A stretch of DNA of 56,986 bases from an uncultured Coriobacteriaceae bacterium (GCA_902780305.1 CACZFB010000009.1:1-56986), one strand, 5' to 3'. Shown: positions 35,284 to 43,306, counted from the first letter of the stretch. Made by a program: numbers and translations. Notes: generated by a model not told the origin, from the sequence alone.

Positions 35284-35664
35284 ATGCCCAGGATACGAAA
35301 GCGAGACGCGAAAGCGGCCGTGAGTGCGTACTGCTCGGAGCTCGGGGAGAGCTTCGTTCCGAAAGTGATTGACTTTGAGCTCTGCCCGTACCTGCCTCTT
35401 GACGACCATCACGACATCGAGGTGGCGGGATACGTCGTGCACGAGAACGACGGCATGAGGCACGTCAACGTCATCCTGTGGCGGGTGCCCGACTCCAGGC
35501 GACCCAGTAGCGCACACGAGCTCATGCGCGTCACGCTCGTGCCGAACGGCCCGGGCGTCGTTCGAGAGGTCTGCGACTGGCTCGCCGCGCACGTCGACGA
35601 GGCCGAGCTAGCCGGCCCGCGGAGCGTCCATTACGCGGAGTGGCGCGCGATCGCCCGGCGTTGA
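35284..35664 (+). CDS. Small hypothetical island protein
   Basis: The protein has 126 residues. ATG 35284 has GGAGGGGGATCAC upstream; an ATG at 35269 is possible but lacks its own site. The basic start PRIRKRDAKAA is followed by an alpha/beta domain (EVAGYVVHENDGMRHVNVIL) and a helical, acidic end. No motif is recognised. It is the last gene before a convergent terminator at 35742-35792. Confidence 0.6.
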   Translation: MPRIRKRDAKAAVSAYCSELGESFVPKVIDFELCPYLPLDDHHDIEVAGYVVHENDGMRHVNVILWRVPDSRRPSSAHELMRVTLVPNGPGVVREVCDWLAAHVDEAELAGPRSVHYAEWRAIARR

Positions 35665-35741
35665 CATGCGCCTGCCGCTTAGGAGGTACCCGTGTTGTGG
35701 AATGCGAGGGCTGGCGCGCGTCACGAGAGGGATGCGAGCTG

Positions 35742-35792
35742 AGGCGAGACGGTGGATGCGGCGCACATTGGGTCGCATCTACCGTCTCGCCT
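35742..35792. terminator. 19-bp hairpin between convergent genes
   Basis: Arms 35742-35760 and 35774-35792 pair with a single G-U wobble around a 13-base loop. There is no T-run. Its position between plus and minus genes that converge supports a bidirectional terminator. Confidence 0.65.
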
Positions 35793-35808
35793 GAAAGTGT
35801 GCACGACA

Positions 35809-36249
35809 TCACTTGTCTTTCCGCAGCAAGTCCTCCAAACGGCTCGTGGCCCGTTCGAGCGAGCTTGCGACCTCGCCCTCCGAGGAGGAGTCCTCCGTCT
35901 CCTCCACGGGCCAGACGAACTCGCCGTCGCAGGCGATTCGCCTCACTTCGCGCATCCTGTGTCCGGGCACGACGCACACGGTTCTCGTGGTGTCGCGCCA
36001 CTGCTCGGGCGCCGGTCTGTCCTCGTCGCCCCGTTCGTGCTCGACCGAGCGTGTGAGCCAGACCCCGTCTCGCTCGCCGATCTCCACGCGCTCGACGATC
36101 TCCGTGACCGAGTCGGTCTCCGAAACCGTGACGTCGTAGCCGTTTTGTTTGTCCTGGCGGTTCGTGACCGCGCCGACGTAATCGGGAATCGAGTGGCTCT
36201 CGATTTTGACGGCGGTCTCGCCGGCGTCGTAATAGACTTTGATTTCCAC
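35809..36249 (-). CDS. Hypothetical protein immediately downstream of the relaxase
   Basis: The protein has 146 residues. The GTG start at 36249 follows AAAGGAAAG at 5 bases. It is acidic, beta-rich at first (MEIKVYYDAGETAVKIES), ending in a Ser/Glu-rich helix (SSSEGEVASSLERATSRLEDLL). It begins 15 bases after the relaxase stop, so it is likely co-transcribed with it. A mobilization accessory role is inference. Confidence 0.65.
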   Translation of the reverse strand: MEIKVYYDAGETAVKIESHSIPDYVGAVTNRQDKQNGYDVTVSETDSVTEIVERVEIGERDGVWLTRSVEHERGDEDRPAPEQWRDTTRTVCVVPGHRMREVRRIACDGEFVWPVEETEDSSSEGEVASSLERATSRLEDLLRKDK

Positions 36250-36264
36250 GATTCTTTCCTTTCG

Positions 36265-37413
36265 CTATCGACCGTACCCGCCTCGGGGGGACACCTTGCG
36301 ACCACGCTGAGGCGCATAGGGGGTCTTCCTGCGCGGCCTCCTCCTCGCGGCCGCACGTTGAGCGCGGCGCTTCCCCTCGAGCGTCTTTGCTTTCTCTCTT
36401 CGTGTCCTGATTAGCTCGTTCATGATCCGTATCAGCTCCCTCAACAACTCGTTGATCCTTCTTATTGTTTCGTTCGTGCGGGCCCGCTCGGTCACGGGCA
36501 CGTACTCCTCGCCGCTGGCCTTGGCTTCAGCCTTGGCCTTCTTTTCGGTTGCGGTGACGTTCGGGCCGAGGTGCACGGTCGGTAGTAACTCGATGCCACG
36601 CTCGCGGTTGGACCGGTGGTCCACGCGCGCATCCGAGCCCGCGCGTTCCAGCGATTCGTTGCATGCCGCCGCCCATCGCTCTCGCCAGCGTGTGAGCTCG
36701 GCGCCGCGGTCGCCGTCGCCCCAGTTCCCCGACCACGGGCTCAGGTAGCGCGTGGTCTGAACGGGGCTCTTCGATGTTCGGTCGCGCGTAGGGTGCAGGC
36801 CAACGGCCTCCGCCTCGGCCTTCGTGAGCTGGTCCGCGCCGCCCTTGTAGCGGTAGACCTTCTGCCAGCCCGGTCCGAGCTGCTTGAGCTCGGCGGCCGT
36901 GGCCTCGCGCTCGTTGCCGTTGGCGTCGCGCACGAGGTAGGCGTTGACGCTCTTCGGCATCCACCTGCCCGTGTCCGGGTCGATCGAGCGTAGCGGCGCG
37001 AGCAGGTGGACGTGCGGGTTGCCGAGCTTGTCGTGGACGGCCCACTGCACGGGCACGCCGTACTCACGTGACAGGGACTCGGCGTAGCCGCGCGCGAGCG
37101 CGATTCGCGCGTCCCGTCCCAGCTCGACCGGGATGGCCGCGTCCATCTCGCGCGCGAGCTGCGCCCTCCCGCCCCGCTCGACGGACGTCTCGATCTCGTT
37201 CCAGAGGACGGACGGCTCGGAGAGCCCCGCTGACGCGCCGTCTGGCAGGACCACGCCGCCGGCGACCACGTCGTGCCGGTGTGTGTAGTCGTGCACGCGG
37301 CCGTCGCGCCCGCACGCGATGCGCAGCCCGCCTATATAAGCGGATGCTGCGCACGTCGTGCGCGGGGAGGTGGCGCGGGATATCACCCCAGCATGGAAGT
37401 GGTATATCGCCAC
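36265..37413 (-). CDS. MobA/MobL-type (MOBQ) relaxase
   Basis: The protein has 382 residues. The GTG at 37413 is preferred because GAGGAGG lies 8 bases upstream and the product then begins MAIYHFHAGVISRA, the expected relaxase N-terminus. The GTG at 37422 would touch its own ribosome site. The three-histidine metal motif is present: AVHDKLGNPHVHLL with His134 and His136 in HxH. An AASAYIGG word near residue 25-30 matches the conserved motif around AYR. The catalytic Tyr is probably Tyr26 or a nearby residue. The C-terminus is strongly basic (RRAQRAAARRRPRRK). It nicks oriT for conjugative transfer. A matching oriT lies upstream. Confidence 0.9.
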   Translation of the reverse strand: MAIYHFHAGVISRATSPRTTCAASAYIGGLRIACGRDGRVHDYTHRHDVVAGGVVLPDGASAGLSEPSVLWNEIETSVERGGRAQLAREMDAAIPVELGRDARIALARGYAESLSREYGVPVQWAVHDKLGNPHVHLLAPLRSIDPDTGRWMPKSVNAYLVRDANGNEREATAAELKQLGPGWQKVYRYKGGADQLTKAEAEAVGLHPTRDRTSKSPVQTTRYLSPWSGNWGDGDRGAELTRWRERWAAACNESLERAGSDARVDHRSNRERGIELLPTVHLGPNVTATEKKAKAEAKASGEEYVPVTERARTNETIRRINELLRELIRIMNELIRTRREKAKTLEGKRRAQRAAARRRPRRKTPYAPQRGRKVSPRGGYGR

Positions 37414-37560
37414 GGCCGTCACCTCCTCTCACCGCGCGCCCGGAGGCGCGTGGGACCAAGCTGGCGGTGCCGGCGCGAGTGGCAAGGGGCCTTTGCCCCG
37501 CGCAGCGATGGTGGAGCCCTCCCACGGCTCTCCCTCGCGGAGGAGCGCCGCAGGCCGCAC

Positions 37561-37594
37561 GTCACCCGCATGGGTGACATATAAGTGCGCACTT
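37561..37594 (+). other. oriT: Candidate origin of transfer (oriT) with MOBQ-like nic site
   Basis: GTCACCC (37561-37567) and GGGTGAC (37572-37578) form a perfect 7-bp inverted repeat, followed directly by ATATAAGTGCGCACTT. Known MOBQ origins (RSF1010/pGO1 type) have an inverted repeat followed by a TAAGTGCGCCCT nic region. The match here is TAAGTGCGC-ACTT. It lies 150 bases upstream of the relaxase and between the relaxase and a MobC-like gene. Confidence 0.75.
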
Positions 37595-37662
37595 GATTTT
37601 GGTTTTTGGTCTTTCTGTCCTTCATGTCCTGCCCTTCCTGGGTTTTGTGGTCTTGGGTTCCG

Positions 37663-37777
37663 AACTACACAACATGTTGTGTAGTTATGTACTTAGTATA
37701 CCACATATTGTGTTTCGCCAAACATGCTATACAACATGTTGTGGTACAATCTAGCCATTACCACAATATATGGCATG
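37663..37777. promoter_or_regulatory. Array of four ACAACATGTTGT-type palindromes, 30-32 bp apart
   Basis: A perfect 24-base palindrome (37663-37686) centres on ACAACATGTTGT. The same 12-mer recurs at 37731-37742. Weaker copies are CCACATATTGTG (37701-37712) and CCACAATATATGG (37761-37773). Centres fall near 37674, 37707, 37736 and 37767, about three helical turns apart. The array covers the promoter region of the MobC-like gene, with TACAAT at 37745-37750 as a possible -10. It may be bound by a relaxosome protein or repressor. Confidence 0.6.
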
Positions 37778-37798
37778 CATGGTTGAAGGAGGCACAAA

Positions 37799-38131
37799 AT
37801 GTCGCAGAGAAGGACCAGCGAGGAAAAGCTCGCGTCGCTGGATGAGAGGATCGCGCAACTGCTCGCGCAAAAGGAAGAGGAGCAAGCCCGCCTCGACGCA
37901 GAGGCAGAGAAGGCGCGTCACAGGACCGAGTGCGTCATCGGACGCCTCGTCCTGGAGCAGGTCGAGGGAGGCTGGCGCATGGTCGATCTTACCCGCTTGG
38001 CAAATGTGATCGCAGGCAGCGGCGAGGTGCTCGGGTGCTGCGTCACGGGCGAGCTCAGCGTGAGCGAAACCGCAAAGCGCACGCGTGAGTTCGAGCGCAC
38101 ACACAGGGTGGCGCAGGGGGCGCGACCGTGA
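37799..38131 (+). CDS. MobC-like relaxosome accessory protein
   Basis: The protein has 110 residues. The ATG follows GAAGGAGG at 7 bases. The N-terminal half is a coiled coil (EEKLASLDERIAQLLAQKEEEQ) typical of small mobilization proteins. The second half has a compact domain (ECVIGRLVLEQVEGGWRMVDL). It is transcribed divergently from the relaxase with oriT and the palindrome array between them, the usual place for mobC or an analogue. The name is based on size, coiled coil and context only. Confidence 0.65.
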   Translation: MSQRRTSEEKLASLDERIAQLLAQKEEEQARLDAEAEKARHRTECVIGRLVLEQVEGGWRMVDLTRLANVIAGSGEVLGCCVTGELSVSETAKRTREFERTHRVAQGARP

Positions 38132-38346
38132 GGCCGCGGGAGCGTGCCGTGGTCTGCTCGGTGGTTTCAACACGCAGGCGCCGCCGCAAACGCGAGCCCG
38201 TGATCGACCCCGTCGTGCTCGCGGCGCTCGTGCGTCTGCGCGACGAGATGGAAAGCCGTGAGCGGGAGGGAAAGTCCGCCCCGACGTTCGATTGGCGCGG
38301 CCGCGAGGGCAGCGAGAGAGGTGGGCCGGATTTCTGGCCCTCGTAG
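38128..38346 (+). CDS. Small basic protein coupled to the MobC-like gene
   Basis: The protein has 72 residues. The GTG overlaps the preceding stop as GTGA, suggesting translational coupling. It begins with an Arg-rich stretch (TRRRRRKREP), then a short helix (DPVVLAALVRLRDEMES). It might bind DNA or help mobilization. No family is recognised and it could be spurious. Confidence 0.5.
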   Translation: MRPRERAVVCSVVSTRRRRRKREPVIDPVVLAALVRLRDEMESREREGKSAPTFDWRGREGSERGGPDFWPS

Positions 38347-38456
38347 TGTCGGCTACGAGCGTGCCGCGCTCCTGCTCGCCCCGCACCTTCGGCAAGGGCG
38401 CGCGGTCGCCGCCGTCCGTGCCCCCCGCGGTTACCGCGTTTTTGCCGCAGGTGCGC

Positions 38457-38700
38457 GTTACGGTTCGCCGTAACAGCGCTCGATGGCTGTAACACAGAGA
38501 AAGAACAGGTCGGGGGTTGTCTTGCGGCTTCTGTTACAGTGTTACAGTCATTTCTCACTCAAGGGAAAAGTAATATGTAGAAAAAGAAAGCGTAATAGAT
38601 TAGTGCGGACTGCCTGTAACGCTGTAACGCTGTAACACGTGCATCTGTGGCCGAGTGGCGCGACAGCGGGGGGATGGTGAGCCGTAACACGTGGAGCCCC
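38457..38700. repeat. Iteron-like GTAAC repeat cluster of island 1 (candidate origin)
   Basis: A perfect hairpin GTTACGG-TTCG-CCGTAAC lies at 38457-38474. GCTGTAACAC follows near 38485, then CTGTTACAGTGTTACAG at 38531-38547. An AT-rich spacer of about 65 bases comes next, then CTGTAACGCTGTAACGCTGTAACACG at 38614-38639 and one more GTAACAC near 38684. Inverted iterons flank an AT-rich core, as in plasmid origins. The same arrangement recurs at 52502-52648. No gene is seen in 38347-38830. Confidence 0.6.
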
Positions 38701-38830
38701 GCACTGCCAGAACTATCGCGATGTTGCGGGGGTTGCGAGAGCTGCATTTAGGTTACGCGTGATCAAAAACGGAACGGAGCCTGCGCTCTGTTTGCTCGCG
38801 TGTTGCGCTCGTTGCCCAATCAGCTAAAAA

Positions 38831-38857
38831 GGGACGGCCACCGCATATGGCCGTCCC
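38831..38857 (-). terminator. Intrinsic terminator of mtlA
   Basis: GGGACGGCCA (38831-38840) pairs with TGGCCGTCCC (38848-38857). On the minus strand the stem is followed by TTTTT. It lies 25 bases after the mtlA stop. Confidence 0.85.
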
Positions 38858-38882
38858 AAAGGAAAGGAGGAAGCGCTTGTGT

Positions 38883-40742
38883 CTAGCTCAGCACTTTGAG
38901 CAGCCAGTCCACGTTGGTGGTGGTGCGCATCTTTTCGATTACGCTGTCGTCCTCCAGGCAGCGGGCCACGTTGGCCAAAACGGTTAGGTGCTCGTCGCCA
39001 GCGCCAGCGATGCCAAACACGAGGTAGGCCTTCTCGTCGCCCCACTGGACGCCGTCGGGGTACTGGTGCAGCGTTACGCAGGTCTTCTTTACGGAGTCCT
39101 TTGCGTCGTTGGTGCCATGCGGAATCGCGACGCCCAAGCCCATGTATACGCTTTGCACCTTCTCGCGCTCAAACATGGCGTCAATGTAGCTCTCATCCAC
39201 GGCGCCGTGGGCCATAAGCAGCTCGCCGGAGGCGCGGATAGCCTCTTCCTTGGTAACGGAGGGGCAGCCCAGCTTAATGCCGTCGCGGTCGATGGCGATG
39301 GCGGGCTTGTCTTCGGACTCGATCTTCTGCGTTATTACCTCTACGTCGGTCTCGCCCACACCTGCTTCGGCGGATACCTTTACCAGGTCGTTGTACAGGG
39401 TGTCGAGGTTGGGGTCGTTAAGGAAGTTGTTGATTACCACAAACTGTGCCTGCGGTGCGCTCTTGCGTGCGCGGTCGGCAAGGTTGGCCTGCACGACTAC
39501 TATGCGGGCGTCTGCGGGAACCTCGTCCACGGAGGCATGCTCCACAATGAGGTCGGGACGGTCGAGCTTAATGCGGTTGCGGAAGCGCGTGGCGCCCATG
39601 GCGGAGGAGCCCATGCCGGCGTCGCAGGCGAAGATGATCTTGTCGCCCAGGCCAGCCTCGGCGGGACCGTTGGAGCCAGCGGCCTTCATGTTGGCAACTG
39701 CGTCCTGTGCGGAGGCAAGGTCGGAGACATCGGAGGTGCGAACGATGGGGGAGGCAATGAGGAAGGAGACGGCAGCGCCGGCAAGTACGCCAAGCAAGAT
39801 GGTTATCTGCTGACCCTGGGGCGCCATGGCCATAAAGGCGATAATCGAACCGGGGGACGCGGGGCCAACGAGGCCGTTGCCAAAGAGGCTAAACAGGAGG
39901 ATGGACACAAAGTTACCAGCAATGGGAGCAATAATAACCTTGGGGTTCATGAGCACGTAGGGGAAGTAGATCTCGTGGATGCCGCCCAGGAAGTGAATGA
40001 TAACGGCGCCGGGTGCGGACTGCTTGGTTGCCTGGTCCTTGCAGAAGAAGCAGTAGGCAAGAAGTACGCCGAGTCCGGGGCCAGGGTTGGACTCGAGCAT
40101 GTACATGATGGACTGGCCGGCAACCTTTGCCTGCTCGGTTGCGATGGGCACGAACACGCCATTGCCGATGGCGTTGTTGAGGAAGAGCACCTTTGCGGGC
40201 TCAATAAAGATGGCAAGTGCGGGCAGGAGGTGAGCGTTAACGAGCATCTCCACGCCGGACTGCAAAACTACCAGGATGGTGCCCATGAAGGGGCCAACGC
40301 CGTAGAAGCCGCCTATGGCAAGCAGCATGCCCAAAATGCCGATCGAGAAGTTGTCGATGAGCATCTCGAGGCCCGCCGGCTTCCATTTGTCGGCAAAGTT
40401 GTCCCAAGTCTTTATGACCCAGCCAGCCAGAGGACCCATGAGCATGGCGCCCATAAGCATGGTGTACTCGGATCCTACAACAGCGCCCATAACGGCAATC
40501 GAGCCAATAACGCGGCCGCGCTGGCCGGCAATCATAAATCCGCCCTGTCCCGCAATAAGAATGGGGAGCAGGAACTTAAGGATGGGGCTAACCATCTCTG
40601 CGAGTTGCGCGTTGGGGAGCCAGCCCGTTTCTATAAAGAGTGCAGTGAGGAAGCCCCACGCAATAAATGCGCCGATGTTGGGCATTACCATGCCGCTCAG
40701 TGCCTTTCCGAACCTAGACACCGCAGCTCTAACATCTGCCAT
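38883..40742 (-). CDS. mtlA: Mannitol-type PTS transporter, fused IIC-IIB-IIA
   Basis: The protein has 619 residues. ATG 40742 begins MADVRAAVSRFGKALSG after GGAAGGAGAG; the frame extends 28 residues upstream without a site. The N-terminal IIC membrane domain of about 340 residues contains the conserved PNIGAFIAWGFLTALF and the substrate-site word GGIHEIYFPYV. IIB follows (FACDAGMGSSAMGA, phosphorylated Cys near residue 370). The C-terminal IIA has VAIPHGTND with the phosphorylated His near 541. Domain order and length match E. coli MtlA. It takes up mannitol as mannitol-1-phosphate. It is divergent from the SorE-like dehydrogenase across a 293-base regulatory region with operator motif copies. 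Confidence 0.93.
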   Translation of the reverse strand: MADVRAAVSRFGKALSGMVMPNIGAFIAWGFLTALFIETGWLPNAQLAEMVSPILKFLLPILIAGQGGFMIAGQRGRVIGSIAVMGAVVGSEYTMLMGAMLMGPLAGWVIKTWDNFADKWKPAGLEMLIDNFSIGILGMLLAIGGFYGVGPFMGTILVVLQSGVEMLVNAHLLPALAIFIEPAKVLFLNNAIGNGVFVPIATEQAKVAGQSIMYMLESNPGPGLGVLLAYCFFCKDQATKQSAPGAVIIHFLGGIHEIYFPYVLMNPKVIIAPIAGNFVSILLFSLFGNGLVGPASPGSIIAFMAMAPQGQQITILLGVLAGAAVSFLIASPIVRTSDVSDLASAQDAVANMKAAGSNGPAEAGLGDKIIFACDAGMGSSAMGATRFRNRIKLDRPDLIVEHASVDEVPADARIVVVQANLADRARKSAPQAQFVVINNFLNDPNLDTLYNDLVKVSAEAGVGETDVEVITQKIESEDKPAIAIDRDGIKLGCPSVTKEEAIRASGELLMAHGAVDESYIDAMFEREKVQSVYMGLGVAIPHGTNDAKDSVKKTCVTLHQYPDGVQWGDEKAYLVFGIAGAGDEHLTVLANVARCLEDDSVIEKMRTTTNVDWLLKVLS

Positions 40743-40785
40743 TGTCTCTCCTTCCAATAGTTTCAATGAGTAAGCGGTTTTGTGG

Positions 40786-40837
40786 GTGTTGAAACGACAA
40801 TTACGACAATAATACTTTCGGAACAAAAGAGCAATAG
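40786..40837 (-). promoter_or_regulatory. Probable mtlA promoter with operator copy 1
   Basis: GTGTTGAAACGACAA lies at 40786-40800, between mtlA and a possible minus-strand promoter (-35 TTGCTC at 40834-40829, -10 TATTGT at 40811-40806, 17-base spacer). The same 15-mer recurs at 40993 and, with one change, at 43292. It is the likely site of the DeoR-type regulator. Confidence 0.5.
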
Positions 40838-40954
40838 ACTTTACCGCGAAAATTTAAGCGGTAGGGAAATATCCGCCAATGGTTATACACCTATGCCTTA
40901 AAGACGTGTTTTACCTGCTAATTACCCAAATTTTGGCGCTAGACAAAAAACTTG

Positions 40955-41007
40955 TTGACTTTGTTAAACCAACGGTTAGAATAGAGCTAAAAGTGTTGAA
41001 ACGACAA
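40955..41007 (+). promoter_or_regulatory. Promoter of the SorE-like gene with operator copy 2
   Basis: The -35 is TTGACT (40955-40960), the spacer is 16 bases, and the -10 is TAGAAT (40977-40982). GTGTTGAAACGACAA (40993-41007) starts 11 bases after the -10, so a bound repressor would block initiation. In this copy TGTTG and CAACA form an inverted repeat. Confidence 0.65.
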
Positions 41008-41035
41008 CAAAGCAGACTCAAGGAAAGGAACAAAG

Positions 41036-42298
41036 ATGAAGGCGAAGGCAGTAAGGCTTCACGCGGCAATGGATCTGAGGCTCGAGGAGTTTGAGCTTCC
41101 CCCTATTAAGGACGACGAGATGCTCGTGGAGGTAATATCCGACTCCATTTGCATGTCCACCTACAAGATGGCCAAGCTGGGCACCGATCACAAGCGCGTT
41201 CACGAGGATGCCGCCATACATCCGCCCATTACCGGTCACGAGTTCGCAGGTAACATCGTAGAGGTTGGCGCCAAGTATGCCGACAAGTACAAGCCCGGCC
41301 AGAAGTTTACCATCCAGCCGGCCATCAACTACAAGGGCTCCATGGACTCGCCCGGCTACTCCTACGAGTTCTGCGGCGGCGATGCCACGTACTGCATTCT
41401 GCCTCAGGAGATCTTTGCGACCGACAGCTTCCTGGTATACGAGGGTGAGGCATACTACCAGGCCTCGCTTGCCGAGCCGCTTAGCTGCTCCATCGGCGCG
41501 CTCAACGCCGCCTATCACACGCAGATGGGCGTATACACCCACCAGATGGGCATCCGCGAGGGCGGCAACCTGGCCATTACGGCCGGCGCGGGCCCGATGG
41601 GCCTGGGCGCTCTTACCTACGCCCTGCACCGCGATCGCAAGCCTGGCTTGCTTGTGGTCACAGACATTAACCAGGAGCGCCTGGACCGTGCCGCAAGCCT
41701 CTTCCCGCCCGAGCAGGTAAAGGAAGAGACCGGCGTGGAGCTGCACTTTGTTAACACCGGCAACATGGAAGATCCCGTGGCCGAGCTGCGTGCCATTACG
41801 GGCGGCAAGGGCTACGACGACGTGCTGTGCTACGCGCCGGTTGCCGCCGTTATCGAGCAGTCCAGCGCAATTCTTGGCCGCGACGGCTGCCTCAACTTCT
41901 TTGCTGGCCCCACCGACACTGCCTTTAGCGCGCCCATCAACTTCTACGACGTGCACTACAACTCCACGCACGTAATGGGCACCACTGGCGGCAACACGGC
42001 CGACATGATTGAGTCCCTGGAGCTCACCGCTGCCGGCCGCATAGACCCGGCCGTTATGGTTACCCACATCGGTGGCCTGGACGCCGCCGCTCAGACCACC
42101 TGCGACCTTCCTGGCATCCCGGGCGGCAAGAAGCTCATCTACACGCACATCACCATGCCGCTGGTGGCTTTGGACGAGCTGCGCGATCGCGCTGCCGACG
42201 ACGAGCGTTACGCCGGCCTTGCCGACATAGTGGAGGCAAACAACGGCCTGTGGTGCCCCGAGGCAGAGCGCTATCTGCTCAAGGAATGGGCTGAGTAG
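41036..42298 (+). CDS. Zinc-type medium-chain dehydrogenase, L-sorbose-1-phosphate reductase-like
   Basis: The protein has 420 residues. The ATG follows AAGGAAAGGAAC. The GroES-like N-terminal half carries the zinc-enzyme word PPITGHEFAGNIVEVG. The Rossmann half has ITAGAGPMGLGAL followed by VVTDINQERL. Its length exceeds classical alcohol dehydrogenases (about 350) and fits the SorE group. It is divergent from mtlA under the same operator motif, and no mtlD-type gene is present in this window. Oxidation of mannitol-1-phosphate or a related hexitol phosphate is therefore plausible but unproven. Confidence 0.8.
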   Translation: MKAKAVRLHAAMDLRLEEFELPPIKDDEMLVEVISDSICMSTYKMAKLGTDHKRVHEDAAIHPPITGHEFAGNIVEVGAKYADKYKPGQKFTIQPAINYKGSMDSPGYSYEFCGGDATYCILPQEIFATDSFLVYEGEAYYQASLAEPLSCSIGALNAAYHTQMGVYTHQMGIREGGNLAITAGAGPMGLGALTYALHRDRKPGLLVVTDINQERLDRAASLFPPEQVKEETGVELHFVNTGNMEDPVAELRAITGGKGYDDVLCYAPVAAVIEQSSAILGRDGCLNFFAGPTDTAFSAPINFYDVHYNSTHVMGTTGGNTADMIESLELTAAGRIDPAVMVTHIGGLDAAAQTTCDLPGIPGGKKLIYTHITMPLVALDELRDRAADDERYAGLADIVEANNGLWCPEAERYLLKEWAE

Positions 42299-42316
42299 AG
42301 CCAAGCCGGAATCAAA

Positions 42317-42362
42317 GGGCTTGGGGCGCGACAGCGGTTGTCGCGCCTCGAGCCCTATTTTC
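42317..42362 (+). terminator. Intrinsic terminator after the SorE-like gene
   Basis: GGGCT..GGGCGCGAC pairs with GTCGCGCC..AGCCC with small internal loops, followed by TATTTT. It separates this gene from the regulator downstream. Confidence 0.75.
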
Positions 42363-42428
42363 GTTTCGCAACTTAGTCATATCATGTGGTAGATTGGAAG
42401 AACGATGGTTGAACCGGAAGGCACCAGC

Positions 42429-43187
42429 ATGGCAAAGGCAGAGCGTCGCGAGAAGATCGTGGAGTACATAAACAGCGAGGGAACAGTAACGTTTGCCCAG
42501 CTCAAGCACATGTTTCCCGACGTGAGCGAAATGACTCTGCGCACCGACCTCAAAATGCTCGACCAGCAGCGCCTCATCATCCGCGTTCATGGTGGTGCCA
42601 AGTCGGTGGGATTTGCCGTCGGTACCGACGACCTGCTTGCTCGACGGGTTGGGCGTCGTTCGGCAGAGAAGAACGCCATAGCTCAGAAGGCAATCGAGCT
42701 CGTGAGGCCTGGCCACACCATCTTTATAGACTCGGGTAGCACAACGACGGCCTTGGCTGCGGCAATGGAAGACATGGACCTGCTGGTATTTACCAACTCG
42801 CTCACGGTGGCCTCTGAGCTCTCTCGCCTCGAGCGCGTAAAGACTTTCGTAATCGGCGGCCGTCTTAACCGCTACTCAAAGAGCACCATAGGCGCGCGTG
42901 CCATCGAGGCAGTGCGATCGCTTACCTTCGATCGGGTGTTTTTGGGTATTACGGGATACCAGCGTGGCGAGGGATTCTCGTGCGGGTCCGACGACGAGGC
43001 AGTATTCAAGTCCAAACTGGTGGAGCGCTCCCACAAGTGCATCGTACTCATGGACTCCAGCAAGGAGGGCCGCCCCTCCACGTTTAGGGTGTGCGATCTG
43101 CCCAGCGTGGATGTCGTGGTTTCCGATGGGGAATTGTCGAACGACTTCGTTGCGGCCTGCGAGGATGCGGACATTAGGTTGCTGTAG
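42429..43187 (+). CDS. DeoR/GlpR-family transcriptional regulator
   Basis: The protein has 252 residues from ATG 42429 (GGAAGG 8 bases upstream). An in-frame ATG at 42405 also has a usable site, so the start may be 8 residues earlier. The N-terminal helix-turn-helix is typical (RREKIVEYINSEGTVTFAQL, then SEMTLRTDLKML). The C-terminal sugar-phosphate sensor has the DeoR words DSGSTTTALAAAM and GGRLNRYSKSTIGARA. Such regulators respond to phosphorylated sugars. Its place between the dehydrogenase and adhE, together with the repeated operator motif, suggests it controls mtlA, the dehydrogenase and adhE. Confidence 0.9.
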   Translation: MAKAERREKIVEYINSEGTVTFAQLKHMFPDVSEMTLRTDLKMLDQQRLIIRVHGGAKSVGFAVGTDDLLARRVGRRSAEKNAIAQKAIELVRPGHTIFIDSGSTTTALAAAMEDMDLLVFTNSLTVASELSRLERVKTFVIGGRLNRYSKSTIGARAIEAVRSLTFDRVFLGITGYQRGEGFSCGSDDEAVFKSKLVERSHKCIVLMDSSKEGRPSTFRVCDLPSVDVVVSDGELSNDFVAACEDADIRLL

Positions 43188-43253
43188 TTGCTGGGGATAG
43201 CGAACCATTTATCACGATTTTGCTAACGCTGAGCGAATTTGCAAAACAAAAGC

Positions 43254-43306
43254 TTGAAATTAGTAAAACAACAGTATATGCTGCAATATAGGTGTTGAAA
43301 CAACAA
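43254..43306 (+). promoter_or_regulatory. Probable adhE promoter with operator copy 3
   Basis: The -35 is TTGAAA (43254-43259), the spacer is 17 bases, and the -10-like word is TATGCT (43277-43282). GTGTTGAAACAACAA (43292-43306) follows, one base different from the copies at mtlA and the SorE-like gene and in the same position relative to the -10. The leader to the ATG is about 130 bases. Confidence 0.55.
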
